Shown one piece after another: positions 42,914 to 50,663 of a stretch of DNA of 64,000 bases. Position numbers and translations under genes: made by a program. Under the pieces are notes generated by a model. That model ran no database searches. It saw nothing but the letters and a program-made list of their open reading frames with translations, and had not been told where the DNA came from. Every line of letters starts with the position of its first letter. The first letter of the stretch is position 1. The DNA is from RUG13091 sp045113315 (GTDB lineage: Bacteria > Bacillota_I > Bacilli_A > RFN20 > CAG-826): assembly GCA_045113315.1 (NCBI GenBank), contig JBGUIX010000002.1, forward strand, positions 115,327 through 179,326, written 5' to 3'.

Positions 42914-45000
42914 CTCTTTTTTACTATTCTTTCCATATATCCACAGGTTGGATAATTACGGCATCCAAGGAAGTAACCATACTTGCCTTTTTTCCTAATT
43001 AAATCGCCACCACATTTTGGACATGGTTTGACCGCCACTTCTTCTACTTCCTGTTTTTCTTGTTGGATATATCTACAAGTTGGGAAACCAGAACAAGCCG
43101 CGAATTTTCTACCTCTAGAGTCTTTTCTTTCCACTAGTGGTCGTCCACATTCTGGACACATTTCACCAGTATAAACAACTTCTTTAGGTTCTTTTTTAAC
43201 GTATTTACAAGTTGGGAAATTGCTACAACCGATAAAGTCGCCATTGGCACCTTTTTTATAAACGAGAGGCTTGCCACATTCTGGACACATTTCACCAGTA
43301 GGAATTTCTTCATCGATATACATGATTTTAGTAGCGTGTTCTAACTCTTTAGAAAATTCTTTATAGAATTTAGAAAGTATCTTTACACGAGATTCCACGC
43401 CTTCTTGAACACTATCGAGTTTAGCTTCCATTTGAGCGGTATATTTCGCATCAATAATATCAGGGAAATACTTATCTAATACGTGTGCGGTTTTCTTGCC
43501 TTGATCAGTACTAGTTAAAATACCTTTTTCATCATCGACATATTTACGATCTTTTAAAATTTTAATTGTGGAAGCATAGGTTGATGGTCTACCGATACCC
43601 ACTTCTTCCATTAATTTGACTAATTTAGCTTCAGAATATCTAGCGGGAGGTTGGGTAAACTTTTGTTCAGCGTTTTTACTAACCACTGGGAAAGTATCAC
43701 CAGGATTAATATCTGGGAACTTAGTGAAATATTTTTTAGCACTATCATCATCACTTAATACAACTTCATAACCTTGGAAAACAGTTCTATTAAGCTCAAA
43801 TTTATAAGTTAATCCACCACCTTGTAAGACAATAGTTAAAACTTCATCTTTCTTAGGTTTCATCAAAGATGCTAATGCACGATTATAAATTAATTTATAA
43901 AGACGATATTGATCATTAGTTAAATAAGGTCTAACACTTTCTGGCGTACGGTGATTTGAAGTTGGTCTAATTGCTTCGTGAGCATCTTGGGCTAGTTCAC
44001 CTTTATGAACCTTTTTAGCACTTCCTAAATATTCTTTTCCGAATTTTTCAATAATGTAGGCACTAGCACGAGAAACATAAGTCGCTGACAAACGTGTGGA
44101 ATCAGTTCTCATATATGTAATCAAACCAACGTGTTCATCGCCTAAAGAGATACCTTCATATAATTTTTGGGCTTCTCTTTGTGTTTTGGCGGTGCCAAAT
44201 TTTAATCTCGCAAAAGCTTCTTGTTGCATCGTAGAAGTCGTAAATGGTTCTTTACTTTCCTTGATGCGATACTCTTTACTAATTGTTTTAACAATTAAAT
44301 TATCAGGAATCTTCTTTAAAATGGCTTCTGCTTGTTCTTTAGAAGAAATATCTAAAGCTTTACCGTTTTCATCTAAAATAGTTAAAGAAATGTTTTCCCC
44401 ATTAACTAAGCTTTCTAAAGAAATAGTCCAATATTCTTCAGGTTTAAAATTATCAATTTCAATATCGTGATCCGCGATTAATTTTAGTGTCGCTGATTGC
44501 ACTCTTCCGGCAGAACGAGAATGAATCTTTCTCATTAATAAAGAAGAGAGTTTAAAACCGATAATACGGTCCACGATTCTTCTAGTTTCTTGAGAAGCCA
44601 CTAAATTACCATCAATAGTACGAGGATGGCTCATGGCTTCTAATATGGAATCACGAGTAATTTCGTGAAATTCTAATCTTTTTGTGGTTTTTGGATCTAA
44701 ATTTAAAACTTCCGCTAAATGCCAAGCGATGGCCTCTCCTTCTCTATCAGGGTCGGTTGCTAAAATAACTTCATCAGCTTGCTTAGCGGCGCTTCTTAAT
44801 TTATAGACTACGCCTTCTTTTTCTTTATTAATAATATACGTGGGCGCGAAGCCATTTTCGATATCAACACCGAGTCCACCTTTACCTCTTGTAGAGAGAT
44901 CTCTAACATGTCCTAAGGAGGCTTCAACACGGTATCCGTCACCGAGATATTTCTTGATTGTTAAGCATTTTGCAGGTGATTCAACAATAACTAATTTCAT
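42904..45000 (-). CDS. topA: DNA topoisomerase I
   Basis: Type IA enzyme that relaxes negative supercoils. 698 aa from the ATG at 45000, which has AAGGA upstream; the longer frame has no support. Toprim domain at the start (KLVIVESPAKCLTIKKYLG, ATDPDREGEAIAWH), active Tyr in GLITYMRTDSTRLS, and three C-terminal zinc ribbons of the type CPECGKPL...CSNFPTCKY. It lies after dprA as in B. subtilis; trmFO, normally between topA and xerC, is missing. Confidence 0.97.
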   Translation of the reverse strand: MKLVIVESPAKCLTIKKYLGDGYRVEASLGHVRDLSTRGKGGLGVDIENGFAPTYIINKEKEGVVYKLRSAAKQADEVILATDPDREGEAIAWHLAEVLNLDPKTTKRLEFHEITRDSILEAMSHPRTIDGNLVASQETRRIVDRIIGFKLSSLLMRKIHSRSAGRVQSATLKLIADHDIEIDNFKPEEYWTISLESLVNGENISLTILDENGKALDISSKEQAEAILKKIPDNLIVKTISKEYRIKESKEPFTTSTMQQEAFARLKFGTAKTQREAQKLYEGISLGDEHVGLITYMRTDSTRLSATYVSRASAYIIEKFGKEYLGSAKKVHKGELAQDAHEAIRPTSNHRTPESVRPYLTNDQYRLYKLIYNRALASLMKPKKDEVLTIVLQGGGLTYKFELNRTVFQGYEVVLSDDDSAKKYFTKFPDINPGDTFPVVSKNAEQKFTQPPARYSEAKLVKLMEEVGIGRPSTYASTIKILKDRKYVDDEKGILTSTDQGKKTAHVLDKYFPDIIDAKYTAQMEAKLDSVQEGVESRVKILSKFYKEFSKELEHATKIMYIDEEIPTGEMCPECGKPLVYKKGANGDFIGCSNFPTCKYVKKEPKEVVYTGEMCPECGRPLVERKDSRGRKFAACSGFPTCRYIQQEKQEVEEVAVKPCPKCGGDLIRKKGKYGYFLGCRNYPTCGYMERIVKKRRK

Positions 45001-45025
45001 GGCTTTCCTTCTTTTGCTATCGTCA

Positions 45026-45054
45026 ATTATTCTCATATTTAAATCCCTTGTCAA
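45026..45054 (-). promoter_or_regulatory. Promoter of topA
   Basis: A consensus -35 TTGACA (45049-45054), a spacer of 17 nt and -10 AATAAT (45026-45031) on the minus strand. Confidence 0.65.
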
Positions 45055-45116
45055 CTAATTCAAATCGTCCTTTTCTAATTAAATAAACCATATATTTATT
45101 TAAGAAATTTTAACTT

Positions 45117-45890
45117 TTAAAAATGGGTCATTTGTTCTATCACATCTTCTGGCGATTCCACAAGATAGGCCCCTAATTTTATCAAAACATTGCACCCAGA
45201 ATCAGCGTCAATTGGATAAGGAACACACATCACATCGGCATTTCCTTCTGCGGCTAATAAACCAGTAATCATCGAACCACTATGCTTATGGGCTTCAGTA
45301 ATAATAACGGTGTGACTTAAACCGGCAATAATGCGATTTCTAATCGGAAATTTGTAAGGAGCAGGTTGGACTCCTTCTGGATATTCGCTGATCACTAAAT
45401 AATTGTCACGAATTGTTTCATATAGTGACTGATTATCTAAAAGATAACAAATGTCCACTCCACATCCTAAAATCGCTACTGTTTTCATCCCGTTATTAAT
45501 CGCTGCCGTATGAGCAATCGCATCGATGCCTAAAGCTAAACCAGAAATAATTACATAATCATCACTTGCTAAACCCGCTACGATCTTCTCAGTTATTTCT
45601 TTTCCATAATCGCTATATTTTCTCGAACCTACGATTGAGACATTCTTATAATAATTTTTTATTAAGGATATATCGCCATAATAAAAGAGGACAAAGGGTG
45701 GTCGATGAACTTGCTTAAGATGAAACGGATAATCATCATCAAGCATCGTTAAAGTTTTACATTTCATCGATTGTATTTTTAATTCATACTCACTTTCGAT
45801 TTCTTCTCTAGTTACTAAAGCATTATAAATTTTTAACCAATCTCCCTCGTATTTAATGGCATAAGCGATTAACTTATCTCTACCAAACAT
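45117..45890 (-). CDS. dprA: DNA processing protein DprA (Smf)
   Basis: 257 aa, Rossmann-like. It loads RecA on incoming single-stranded DNA in natural transformation, but also occurs in bacteria not known to be competent. Signatures: SIVGSRKYSDYG, VIISGLALGIDAIAHTAAI, GCGVDICYL, SEYPEGVQPAPYKFPIRNRIIAGLS and GSMITGLLAAEGN. The protein is short (many are 280-370) and has no C-terminal winged helix. Its Shine-Dalgarno is part of a hairpin with the features of a terminator. Confidence 0.95.
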   Translation of the reverse strand: MFGRDKLIAYAIKYEGDWLKIYNALVTREEIESEYELKIQSMKCKTLTMLDDDYPFHLKQVHRPPFVLFYYGDISLIKNYYKNVSIVGSRKYSDYGKEITEKIVAGLASDDYVIISGLALGIDAIAHTAAINNGMKTVAILGCGVDICYLLDNQSLYETIRDNYLVISEYPEGVQPAPYKFPIRNRIIAGLSHTVIITEAHKHSGSMITGLLAAEGNADVMCVPYPIDADSGCNVLIKLGAYLVESPEDVIEQMTHF

Positions 45891-45924
45891 AAAAAATCCC
45901 TCCTATATATTAACTAGGGAGGGA
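45891..45924 (-). terminator. Hairpin covering the dprA ribosome binding site (terminator or RNA switch)
   Basis: CCCTCC (45923-45918) pairs with GGAGGG (45903-45898), extended by two further pairs around a bulge, and ATTTTTT follows, directly before the ATG at 45890. The 3' arm AGGAGGG is the only Shine-Dalgarno of dprA. The structure can end rnhB transcription, hide the dprA start, or both. Confidence 0.75.
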
Positions 45925-45938
45925 AATCTTAATATTTT

Positions 45939-46562
45939 CTAAAATAATGAGACTTTTTGAATTAAATATTTCTTAACGGGGGCATATGTAAATCTATGAA
46001 GGCCTTTTTTCGGCCCATATTTTTCTAATGCTTCCATATGAATCTTAGTGCCATAACCTTTATGTTTAGCAATTTGATATTCAGGATATTTCTTATCGAG
46101 TTCTAAGCAATAATGATCACGACTCACTTTAGCAATAATTGAGGCGGCAGCGACGCATAAAGATAAAGCGTCACCATGAATCAAAGGATATACTTCAAAA
46201 TTTAGCCCCTTAATCTTTACCGCATCAGTAATTACCATATCAAATTTATGGTTCATATTATTAATCGCTCTTACCATCGCTTCACGTGAGGCATTTAAGA
46301 TATTCATTTTATCGATTTCTTCAGCACTACATCTACCCACTCCATAAGCAATGGCGTTTTCAACAATGACTTTATAAGCTTCTTCTCTTTGTTTTTCACT
46401 TAATTGTTTCGAGTCGTTAATTAAATCGCACTGAAAATCAGAGGGCAAAATTACCGCTCCGGCAAAAACGTCACCTAATAAACAGCCACGACCAGCTTCG
46501 TCACAGCCCACTATCAGTTTTACTTTATCGTTATAAAATTGTTTTTCAAAATCTAAAGCCAT
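45939..46562 (-). CDS. rnhB: Ribonuclease HII
   Basis: Cuts RNA in RNA/DNA hybrids and single ribonucleotides in DNA. 207 aa. Catalytic acids: Asp and Glu of IVGCDEAGRGCLLG, Asp of MVITDAVKI, and Asp of LIHGDALSLCVAAASIIAKVSRD. It overlaps rbgA by 10 nt in the conserved rbgA-rnhB order. Confidence 0.96.
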   Translation of the reverse strand: MALDFEKQFYNDKVKLIVGCDEAGRGCLLGDVFAGAVILPSDFQCDLINDSKQLSEKQREEAYKVIVENAIAYGVGRCSAEEIDKMNILNASREAMVRAINNMNHKFDMVITDAVKIKGLNFEVYPLIHGDALSLCVAAASIIAKVSRDHYCLELDKKYPEYQIAKHKGYGTKIHMEALEKYGPKKGLHRFTYAPVKKYLIQKVSLF

Positions 46563-47398
46563 TCCAAGGTTATCCTTCCAAGGAGCCCATCTTTAAATTC
46601 TTTTAATAATAATGATTCGGCTTTTTCAATATCCTTACGACCGTTATTAGTAAGTAATCCTCTTTTCTCAGAAATAATACTAGTAACCTCATCATGACTA
46701 GTGATAGTTTCGATACCAAATCGTTCTTTAAGAGCATCTGGATAATGATATTTTAAGAAGTCCAATAAGTAAGTAACTAAATCAGAATTTGGTAAAATAT
46801 CCTCTCTAATTGAACCAATTAATGCTAGATTTGCGGCTTTTTCTTTATTTTCATAACTCATTGGTAAAATACCAGGAGTATCTAAAAGTAAGAAATCTTT
46901 ATTCACTTTAATCCATTGTTCACCACGAGTATATCCAGGTTTATTTTGAACACCTGCAGCTTTACGTTTCGCTAATAGATTAATAAGGGATGACTTACCA
47001 ACATTAGGCACACCGATGATCATTGTTCTTATCGGTTGTGGTTTCATGCCTCTTGCCATCTCTTTAGCCCATTTTGATTTCCCTAATTTAATAACAGCTT
47101 GAGAGATAAGGTTATAAGCATTTTTATCGGATAGATTGACCGCTAAAACATCACTATCTTCATTACGAAAATGTTTTTGCCATAATTTAGTTTGATTTGG
47201 GTCAGCTAAATCTGACTTAGAAAATATATAAAGTTTCTTTTTGTGCTGAGCCACTTTTTCTAAATGCTCGTTCACGCTTGATAAAGGAGCGCGAGCGTCA
47301 AAAAGCTCGATGATAACATCGATGATTTTTAATTTCTCCTCAACTTCATGAAGAGCTTTGTTCATATGTCCAGGAAACCAATGAATATCTTTAGGCAT
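46553..47398 (-). CDS. rbgA: Ribosome biogenesis GTPase RbgA (YlqF)
   Basis: Circularly permuted GTPase needed late in 50S assembly. 281 aa from the ATG at 47398, which has AGGAG 6 nt upstream. Order of GTPase motifs: G4 FSKSDLAD first, then G1 GVPNVGKSSLINLL, G2 and G3 LLDTPGIL, the typical permutation. The start PKDIHWFPGHMNKAL is the family signature. It lies downstream of lepB and rplS as in B. subtilis. Confidence 0.96.
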   Translation of the reverse strand: MPKDIHWFPGHMNKALHEVEEKLKIIDVIIELFDARAPLSSVNEHLEKVAQHKKKLYIFSKSDLADPNQTKLWQKHFRNEDSDVLAVNLSDKNAYNLISQAVIKLGKSKWAKEMARGMKPQPIRTMIIGVPNVGKSSLINLLAKRKAAGVQNKPGYTRGEQWIKVNKDFLLLDTPGILPMSYENKEKAANLALIGSIREDILPNSDLVTYLLDFLKYHYPDALKERFGIETITSHDEVTSIISEKRGLLTNNGRKDIEKAESLLLKEFKDGLLGRITLEWL

Positions 47399-47406
47399 AA
47401 CTGCTC

Positions 47407-48201
47407 CTAATAATAAGTCGGCCAGTGTCTTTTCTTTTTTGTGCACTTATAAGATATTTTTGTTCCATCATCTGTAGGATCTACTTCAGTATTAGAAATA
47501 ATCTTACAAGTACCTTCAATAGATATTAAAACACCGACGATATTATCGCGATAAATTGGGTGCTTTTTATTAAAGCAATCGGATGAAGCACTATAATTAT
47601 CACCCATCACCCAATATTCTTCTTCTTCTAAATGGTATTCAAAATTTTGGTAGGCCATAGTCTTATCAGGATTAATCTTTCTTTTAAATTTGAGGCTTTG
47701 ACGAACAAATTCATCGTTTTCATTTGGGCCTTTAACTTCAAATTGAATCGCTTCCTTACAGTAAAATTGAGCTTCTTCGCAATATGGATTAATAAATGAT
47801 TTAGCGATATTAGCTTTTTCTTCATCTACAACAAACTTAATAGTTTCGCCAGGAAAACCATAAACTCTTTTAATCTTATAGGAAGCTTCTTTTGTATCAA
47901 TAACATTAACCTTGTCTCTACTATAACCACCGACATAGTCTTTAGAATCGGCGAATGGATAATAGGTGGTAAGAATTTGGAATCTTTTTAAATTTTTAAT
48001 CGCATAATCGTGATCATCTATCAAACCATAGTCCACTCGATCAGCGGTATTGCCATTTAATGTTGGTTCCATCGAAGAACCGGAAACGAAAATTGAACGG
48101 TAATAAAAAGATCTAAAAACAAAGATAAAAGAAATGCAAACATTGATAATGAGCACTAAATAAATTAACGGCCAAATAATAAGTTTAAGTTTGCTTTTCA
48201 T
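47407..48201 (-). CDS. lepB: Signal peptidase I
   Basis: 264 aa. One N-terminal transmembrane helix, then the catalytic Ser in VSGSSMEPTL, the Lys in YKIKRVYGFPGETIKF, and YWVMGDNYSASSDC. It removes signal peptides of secreted proteins outside the membrane. A longer than usual insert lies between the Lys and the GDN motif (about residues 120-190). The promoter (TTGCAT at 48249-48254, TATAAT at 48226-48231, spacing 17) lies directly upstream; the Shine-Dalgarno is weak. Confidence 0.94.
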   Translation of the reverse strand: MKSKLKLIIWPLIYLVLIINVCISFIFVFRSFYYRSIFVSGSSMEPTLNGNTADRVDYGLIDDHDYAIKNLKRFQILTTYYPFADSKDYVGGYSRDKVNVIDTKEASYKIKRVYGFPGETIKFVVDEEKANIAKSFINPYCEEAQFYCKEAIQFEVKGPNENDEFVRQSLKFKRKINPDKTMAYQNFEYHLEEEEYWVMGDNYSASSDCFNKKHPIYRDNIVGVLISIEGTCKIISNTEVDPTDDGTKISYKCTKKKRHWPTYY

Positions 48202-48225
48202 TTTGTGGACCTATTTCTAAATCTC

Positions 48226-48254
48226 ATTATATGAGTTTTGGTCAATAGATGCAA
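48226..48254 (-). promoter_or_regulatory. Promoter of lepB-rbgA-rnhB
   Basis: -35 TTGCAT (48249-48254) and -10 TATAAT (48226-48231), 17 nt apart on the minus strand, just downstream of the rplS terminator. Confidence 0.65.
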
Positions 48255-48266
48255 TTACATGCGTAA

Positions 48267-48293
48267 GAAAAAAGGGTTCTTATTTGAACCCTT
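48267..48293 (-). terminator. Terminator of rplS
   Basis: AAGGGTTC (48293-48286) and GAACCCTT (48279-48272), loop AAATAA, followed by TTTTC on the minus strand. Confidence 0.88.
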
Positions 48294-48303
48294 CTTAACT
48301 TCA

Positions 48304-48651
48304 TTAAAGAACTTCTTTAATACGAGCAGATTTACCTGAAAGCTTACGAATGTAAGTGATTTTGTTTCTTCTCACTCTACCACGACGGACAACTTCGATT
48401 CCGGCGATAACAGGAGAATTGATTGGGAAAGTTCTTTCCACACCGATGCCACTTGACATTTTACGAACTGTAAAGGTTTCGCTCACACCACCGCCACGGC
48501 GACAAATAACAACGCCTTGGAAATTTTGAATACGTGATTTATTTCCTTCGATAATTCTGACGGAAACTTTCACTTCATCACCAGAGGAGAAATTTGGAAG
48601 ATCTCTTCTAATTTGGCTGGCGGCAACTTCATTGACTAAATTATTATTCAT
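48304..48651 (-). CDS. rplS: Large ribosomal subunit protein L19
   Basis: 115 aa, normal length. Typical text: GDEVKVSVRIIEGNKSRIQNFQGVVI, GVERTFPINSPVI and RRGRVRRNKITYIR. L19 lies at the 30S-50S interface. AAGGAGG precedes the ATG. It stands alone between its own promoter and terminator; in B. subtilis it follows trmD directly, but here trmD is 2.5 kb away on the other strand. Confidence 0.97.
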   Translation of the reverse strand: MNNNLVNEVAASQIRRDLPNFSSGDEVKVSVRIIEGNKSRIQNFQGVVICRRGGGVSETFTVRKMSSGIGVERTFPINSPVIAGIEVVRRGRVRRNKITYIRKLSGKSARIKEVL

Positions 48652-48740
48652 AATTTGTTAGCCTCCTTCATATCATTTCTCTTGGTGTTCATTCTCATTT
48701 TGACAGCGGAGCACCCGTATCATGTTCAAAAACATGCTTT
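48652..48740 (-). promoter_or_regulatory. Structured leader of rplS, candidate L19 leader
   Basis: The leader holds a hairpin CATGTT-TTTG-AACATG and then GGTGCTC pairing with GAACACC around a CCGCTGTCAAAATGAG loop. Position and length fit the known L19 autoregulatory leader of Bacilli, but I cannot confirm the family without a covariance model. Confidence 0.5.
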
Positions 48741-48743
48741 AAT

Positions 48744-48772
48744 ATATTAACAACCTCAATATTCTTTTTCAA
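48744..48772 (-). promoter_or_regulatory. Promoter of rplS
   Basis: -35 TTGAAA (48767-48772), spacer 17, extended -10 TGTTAATAT (hexamer 48744-48749). It faces the divergent promoter of the membrane protein gene at 48797. Confidence 0.7.
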
Positions 48773-48793
48773 TCACTTTATTTAATTTCTTCG

Positions 48794-48802
48794 TGCTATA
48801 AT
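48794..48802 (+). promoter_or_regulatory. Extended -10 promoter placed for a leaderless mRNA
   Basis: TGCTATAAT (hexamer 48797-48802) ends 7 nt before the ATG at 48810. No Shine-Dalgarno is present. Confidence 0.6.
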
Positions 48803-48809
48803 CTATCAC

Positions 48810-49931
48810 ATGATAGAAATAAAGGAAGTTAAGCTTACATCCAACAAAAATAAAAAAGAGGCTTTTTCCTATTCCTTTGATAAAGGCCAAATTAATTATC
48901 TCAATTATTGTGATAAATTCATTTTTGATCTCTTAACTTTCAAAAATCAATCGGTTGAATCCGGAACAATTCTTATTAACGAGACTGAAGTGTTTCCTAA
49001 TCAAGAAGATATAAATACATTTTTTATCATTCGTATTAACTCTTTAGTCAAACTATTTTTATGCTTTGTAACCACTAAAGAAGAGAAGGATGAAAAACTT
49101 AAAAACATCCAGGAAAATCTCATCAAATTAAGAGAGCTTCCATCAGTCTCGGATTTTGAAAAAGATGCCAAAATTGCAGCGATTTTTGATGAAATTGCGA
49201 CATTTTCACCATCTTATATACTCGTAGACTCTAACGAACAAGATGAACAATTTGTGCCAACTTTAGATCAACAAATTAACAAATTATTCTTTGACATTCC
49301 AGTCTTAGTTTTAAACAAAAAACCCGCGAAAACCGCTAATGGCGAAAAACAAGTTGAATACGATGAAATTATTGACTTATCTATTGGTGCTGAAACTACC
49401 AGCAAAGTAGTAAAAGTCCAAAAAGTAGATGATGAATTTATTCTCTTTGAAGATAATAACGAGAAACTATATAAAAAAGTAATTAACGTCTTTAAAGAAA
49501 ACGCGATGGTCTTCTTCTCATTCTTAATTCCGTTAATGGGTGTTGTTGGTTTCTTGCTACTAACTCCACCATATTTAAAAACTGAAAATAAATTTTTAGC
49601 AATTCCATTTATAATCACCATTATTATTTGCTTTGTTTTATATATGCTCATGACATATAAGTGCACCGCCTTTATGTTAGACTTTAAGGCCAATAAACAA
49701 AAATCAGCGATATTCTTCTCTATCAATTCAATTGTGGCCTTAATAGGTGGAGGCTTAGGAATAGTTATTTACGTATTATTCAAAAACTTTGATACAAGTC
49801 TTAAAGGATTAGGAAACAATACCTTAGGTATTGTATTAGCGTTAATTGCTTTCATAATAATGTTAACCGCTAACTTATATATCAGAATTGTGGTTGATAA
49901 AATCATTTCCTTATTTAAAAAGAAAAAATAA
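48810..49931 (+). CDS. Membrane protein with a degenerate ABC-ATPase-like domain
   Basis: 373 aa. Residues 1-180 follow the strand order of an ABC ATPase: IEIKEVKLTSN, FSYSFDKGQINYL, SGTILINETEVF, then SVSDFEKDAKIAAIFDEIATFSPSYILVDSNEQDE, which lies where the LSGGQ signature and Walker B usually are. The Walker A GxxGxGKS is missing (NYCDKFIFDLL stands there), so it should not hydrolyse ATP in the usual way. Four transmembrane helices follow (about 245-365), and the end is KKKK. I do not know a family with this layout. It is inserted between rplS and rpsP, on the plus strand. Confidence 0.6.
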   Translation: MIEIKEVKLTSNKNKKEAFSYSFDKGQINYLNYCDKFIFDLLTFKNQSVESGTILINETEVFPNQEDINTFFIIRINSLVKLFLCFVTTKEEKDEKLKNIQENLIKLRELPSVSDFEKDAKIAAIFDEIATFSPSYILVDSNEQDEQFVPTLDQQINKLFFDIPVLVLNKKPAKTANGEKQVEYDEIIDLSIGAETTSKVVKVQKVDDEFILFEDNNEKLYKKVINVFKENAMVFFSFLIPLMGVVGFLLLTPPYLKTENKFLAIPFIITIIICFVLYMLMTYKCTAFMLDFKANKQKSAIFFSINSIVALIGGGLGIVIYVLFKNFDTSLKGLGNNTLGIVLALIAFIIMLTANLYIRIVVDKIISLFKKKK

Positions 49932-49955
49932 GTGTAAAGCAAATTTGCTTGACAC
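49932..49955. promoter_or_regulatory. 24-bp near-perfect palindrome over the rpsP -35 box
   Basis: GTGTAAAGCAAA and TTTGCTTGACAC match at 11 of 12 positions. The right half contains the -35 hexamer TTGACA. It could be an operator, or the RNA hairpin ending the gene before it; the lack of a T tract speaks for an operator. Confidence 0.5.
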
Positions 49956-49977
49956 CTCTATATATAAATAATAATAT
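49949..49977 (+). promoter_or_regulatory. Promoter of rpsP-khpA-rimM-trmD
   Basis: -35 TTGACA (49949-49954), spacer 17 nt, -10 TAATAT (49972-49977). Confidence 0.75.
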
Positions 49978-50004
49978 TATTGACGGAAAAAGGAGATTCT
50001 CATT

Positions 50005-50373
50005 ATGTCCGTTAAAATTAGATTAACAAGAATTGGACGTCATAAAGATCCATTCTTCAGAATTGTCGCGGCTGATTCACGTTTCGCTCGTGATGGTCGT
50101 TACATTGAACAAATTGGTTATTTTGATCCAGAAAAAGGTGTCGAAAACGCTGTTATCGATGAAGAATTAGCCATGAAATGGTTAAACTTAGGTGCTACAC
50201 CATCCGATACAGTTAAAGCTGTTTTCAACCGCAAAGGTTTATTAGTCAAATATGCTGCTAGCAAAAAACCTGCTAAGAAAGCTGAAAAGAAAGCTGCTAA
50301 ACCAGCCGCCGAGAAAAAACAAGCTGCTGAAAAGAAACCAACTGCTAAGAAAACCACTTCTAGCAAAAAATAA
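50005..50373 (+). CDS. rpsP: Small ribosomal subunit protein S16 with a Lys/Ala-rich tail
   Basis: 122 aa; the S16 core is the first 85 or so residues: VKIRLTRIGRHKDPFFRIVAADSR, IGYFDP, and LNLGATPSDTVK. The remaining 35-40 residues are Lys/Ala-rich repeats (KKPAKKAEKKAAKPAAEKK), similar in style to the tail of S2 in this genome. AAAAAGGAG precedes the ATG. Confidence 0.97.
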   Translation: MSVKIRLTRIGRHKDPFFRIVAADSRFARDGRYIEQIGYFDPEKGVENAVIDEELAMKWLNLGATPSDTVKAVFNRKGLLVKYAASKKPAKKAEKKAAKPAAEKKQAAEKKPTAKKTTSSKK

Positions 50374-50380
50374 TTAAACG

Positions 50381-50644
50381 ATGGATTACGAAAAGATTAT
50401 TCACGCTCTCATAGATCCAATTGTTGAGGAACCAAAATCCGTTTTAGTCAGAATTTTAGAAGATGAAAACGGAAAAGACGTTAATATTCTCGTCGCAGCT
50501 GAAAAAGAAGACACCGCTCGTCTTATAGGAAGACATGGCATTATTGCTAATTCCTTAAGAGAAGTATTATCTGTAGCGGGAAGAAGCGAAAATCGTCGCA
50601 TTTTCTTAAAATTTGAATCATTTGAAGAAGAAAAAGAGGATTAA
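50381..50644 (+). CDS. khpA: KH-domain RNA-binding protein KhpA (YlqC)
   Basis: 87 aa, one KH domain. The nucleic-acid loop is GRHG in TARLIGRHGIIANSLREVL. In streptococci KhpA with KhpB (Jag) affects cell division and small RNA stability. It starts 7 nt after rpsP, as in other Firmicutes. Its stop codon lies in the loop of a terminator-like hairpin. Confidence 0.94.
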   Translation: MDYEKIIHALIDPIVEEPKSVLVRILEDENGKDVNILVAAEKEDTARLIGRHGIIANSLREVLSVAGRSENRRIFLKFESFEEEKED

Positions 50645-50656
50645 TCCTCTTTTTTA
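50635..50656 (+). terminator. Terminator-like hairpin at the khpA stop codon
   Basis: AGAGGA, loop TTAA (with the stop codon TAA), TCCTCT, then TTTTTT. It separates rpsP-khpA from rimM-trmD and should lower expression of the latter. Confidence 0.8.
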
Positions 50657-50663
50657 TAAATTT

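Noticed and set aside
49268..49726. 152-aa minus-strand open frame opposite the ABC-like gene
   Set aside because: Shadow frame without Shine-Dalgarno or family motifs; the plus-strand frame has a promoter and ordered domains.
50613..50663. rimM start inside khpA
   Set aside because: The additional 17 residues (Lys-rich, then NPLFYKF) do not belong to RimM and have no ribosome binding site; they cross the khpA terminator hairpin.
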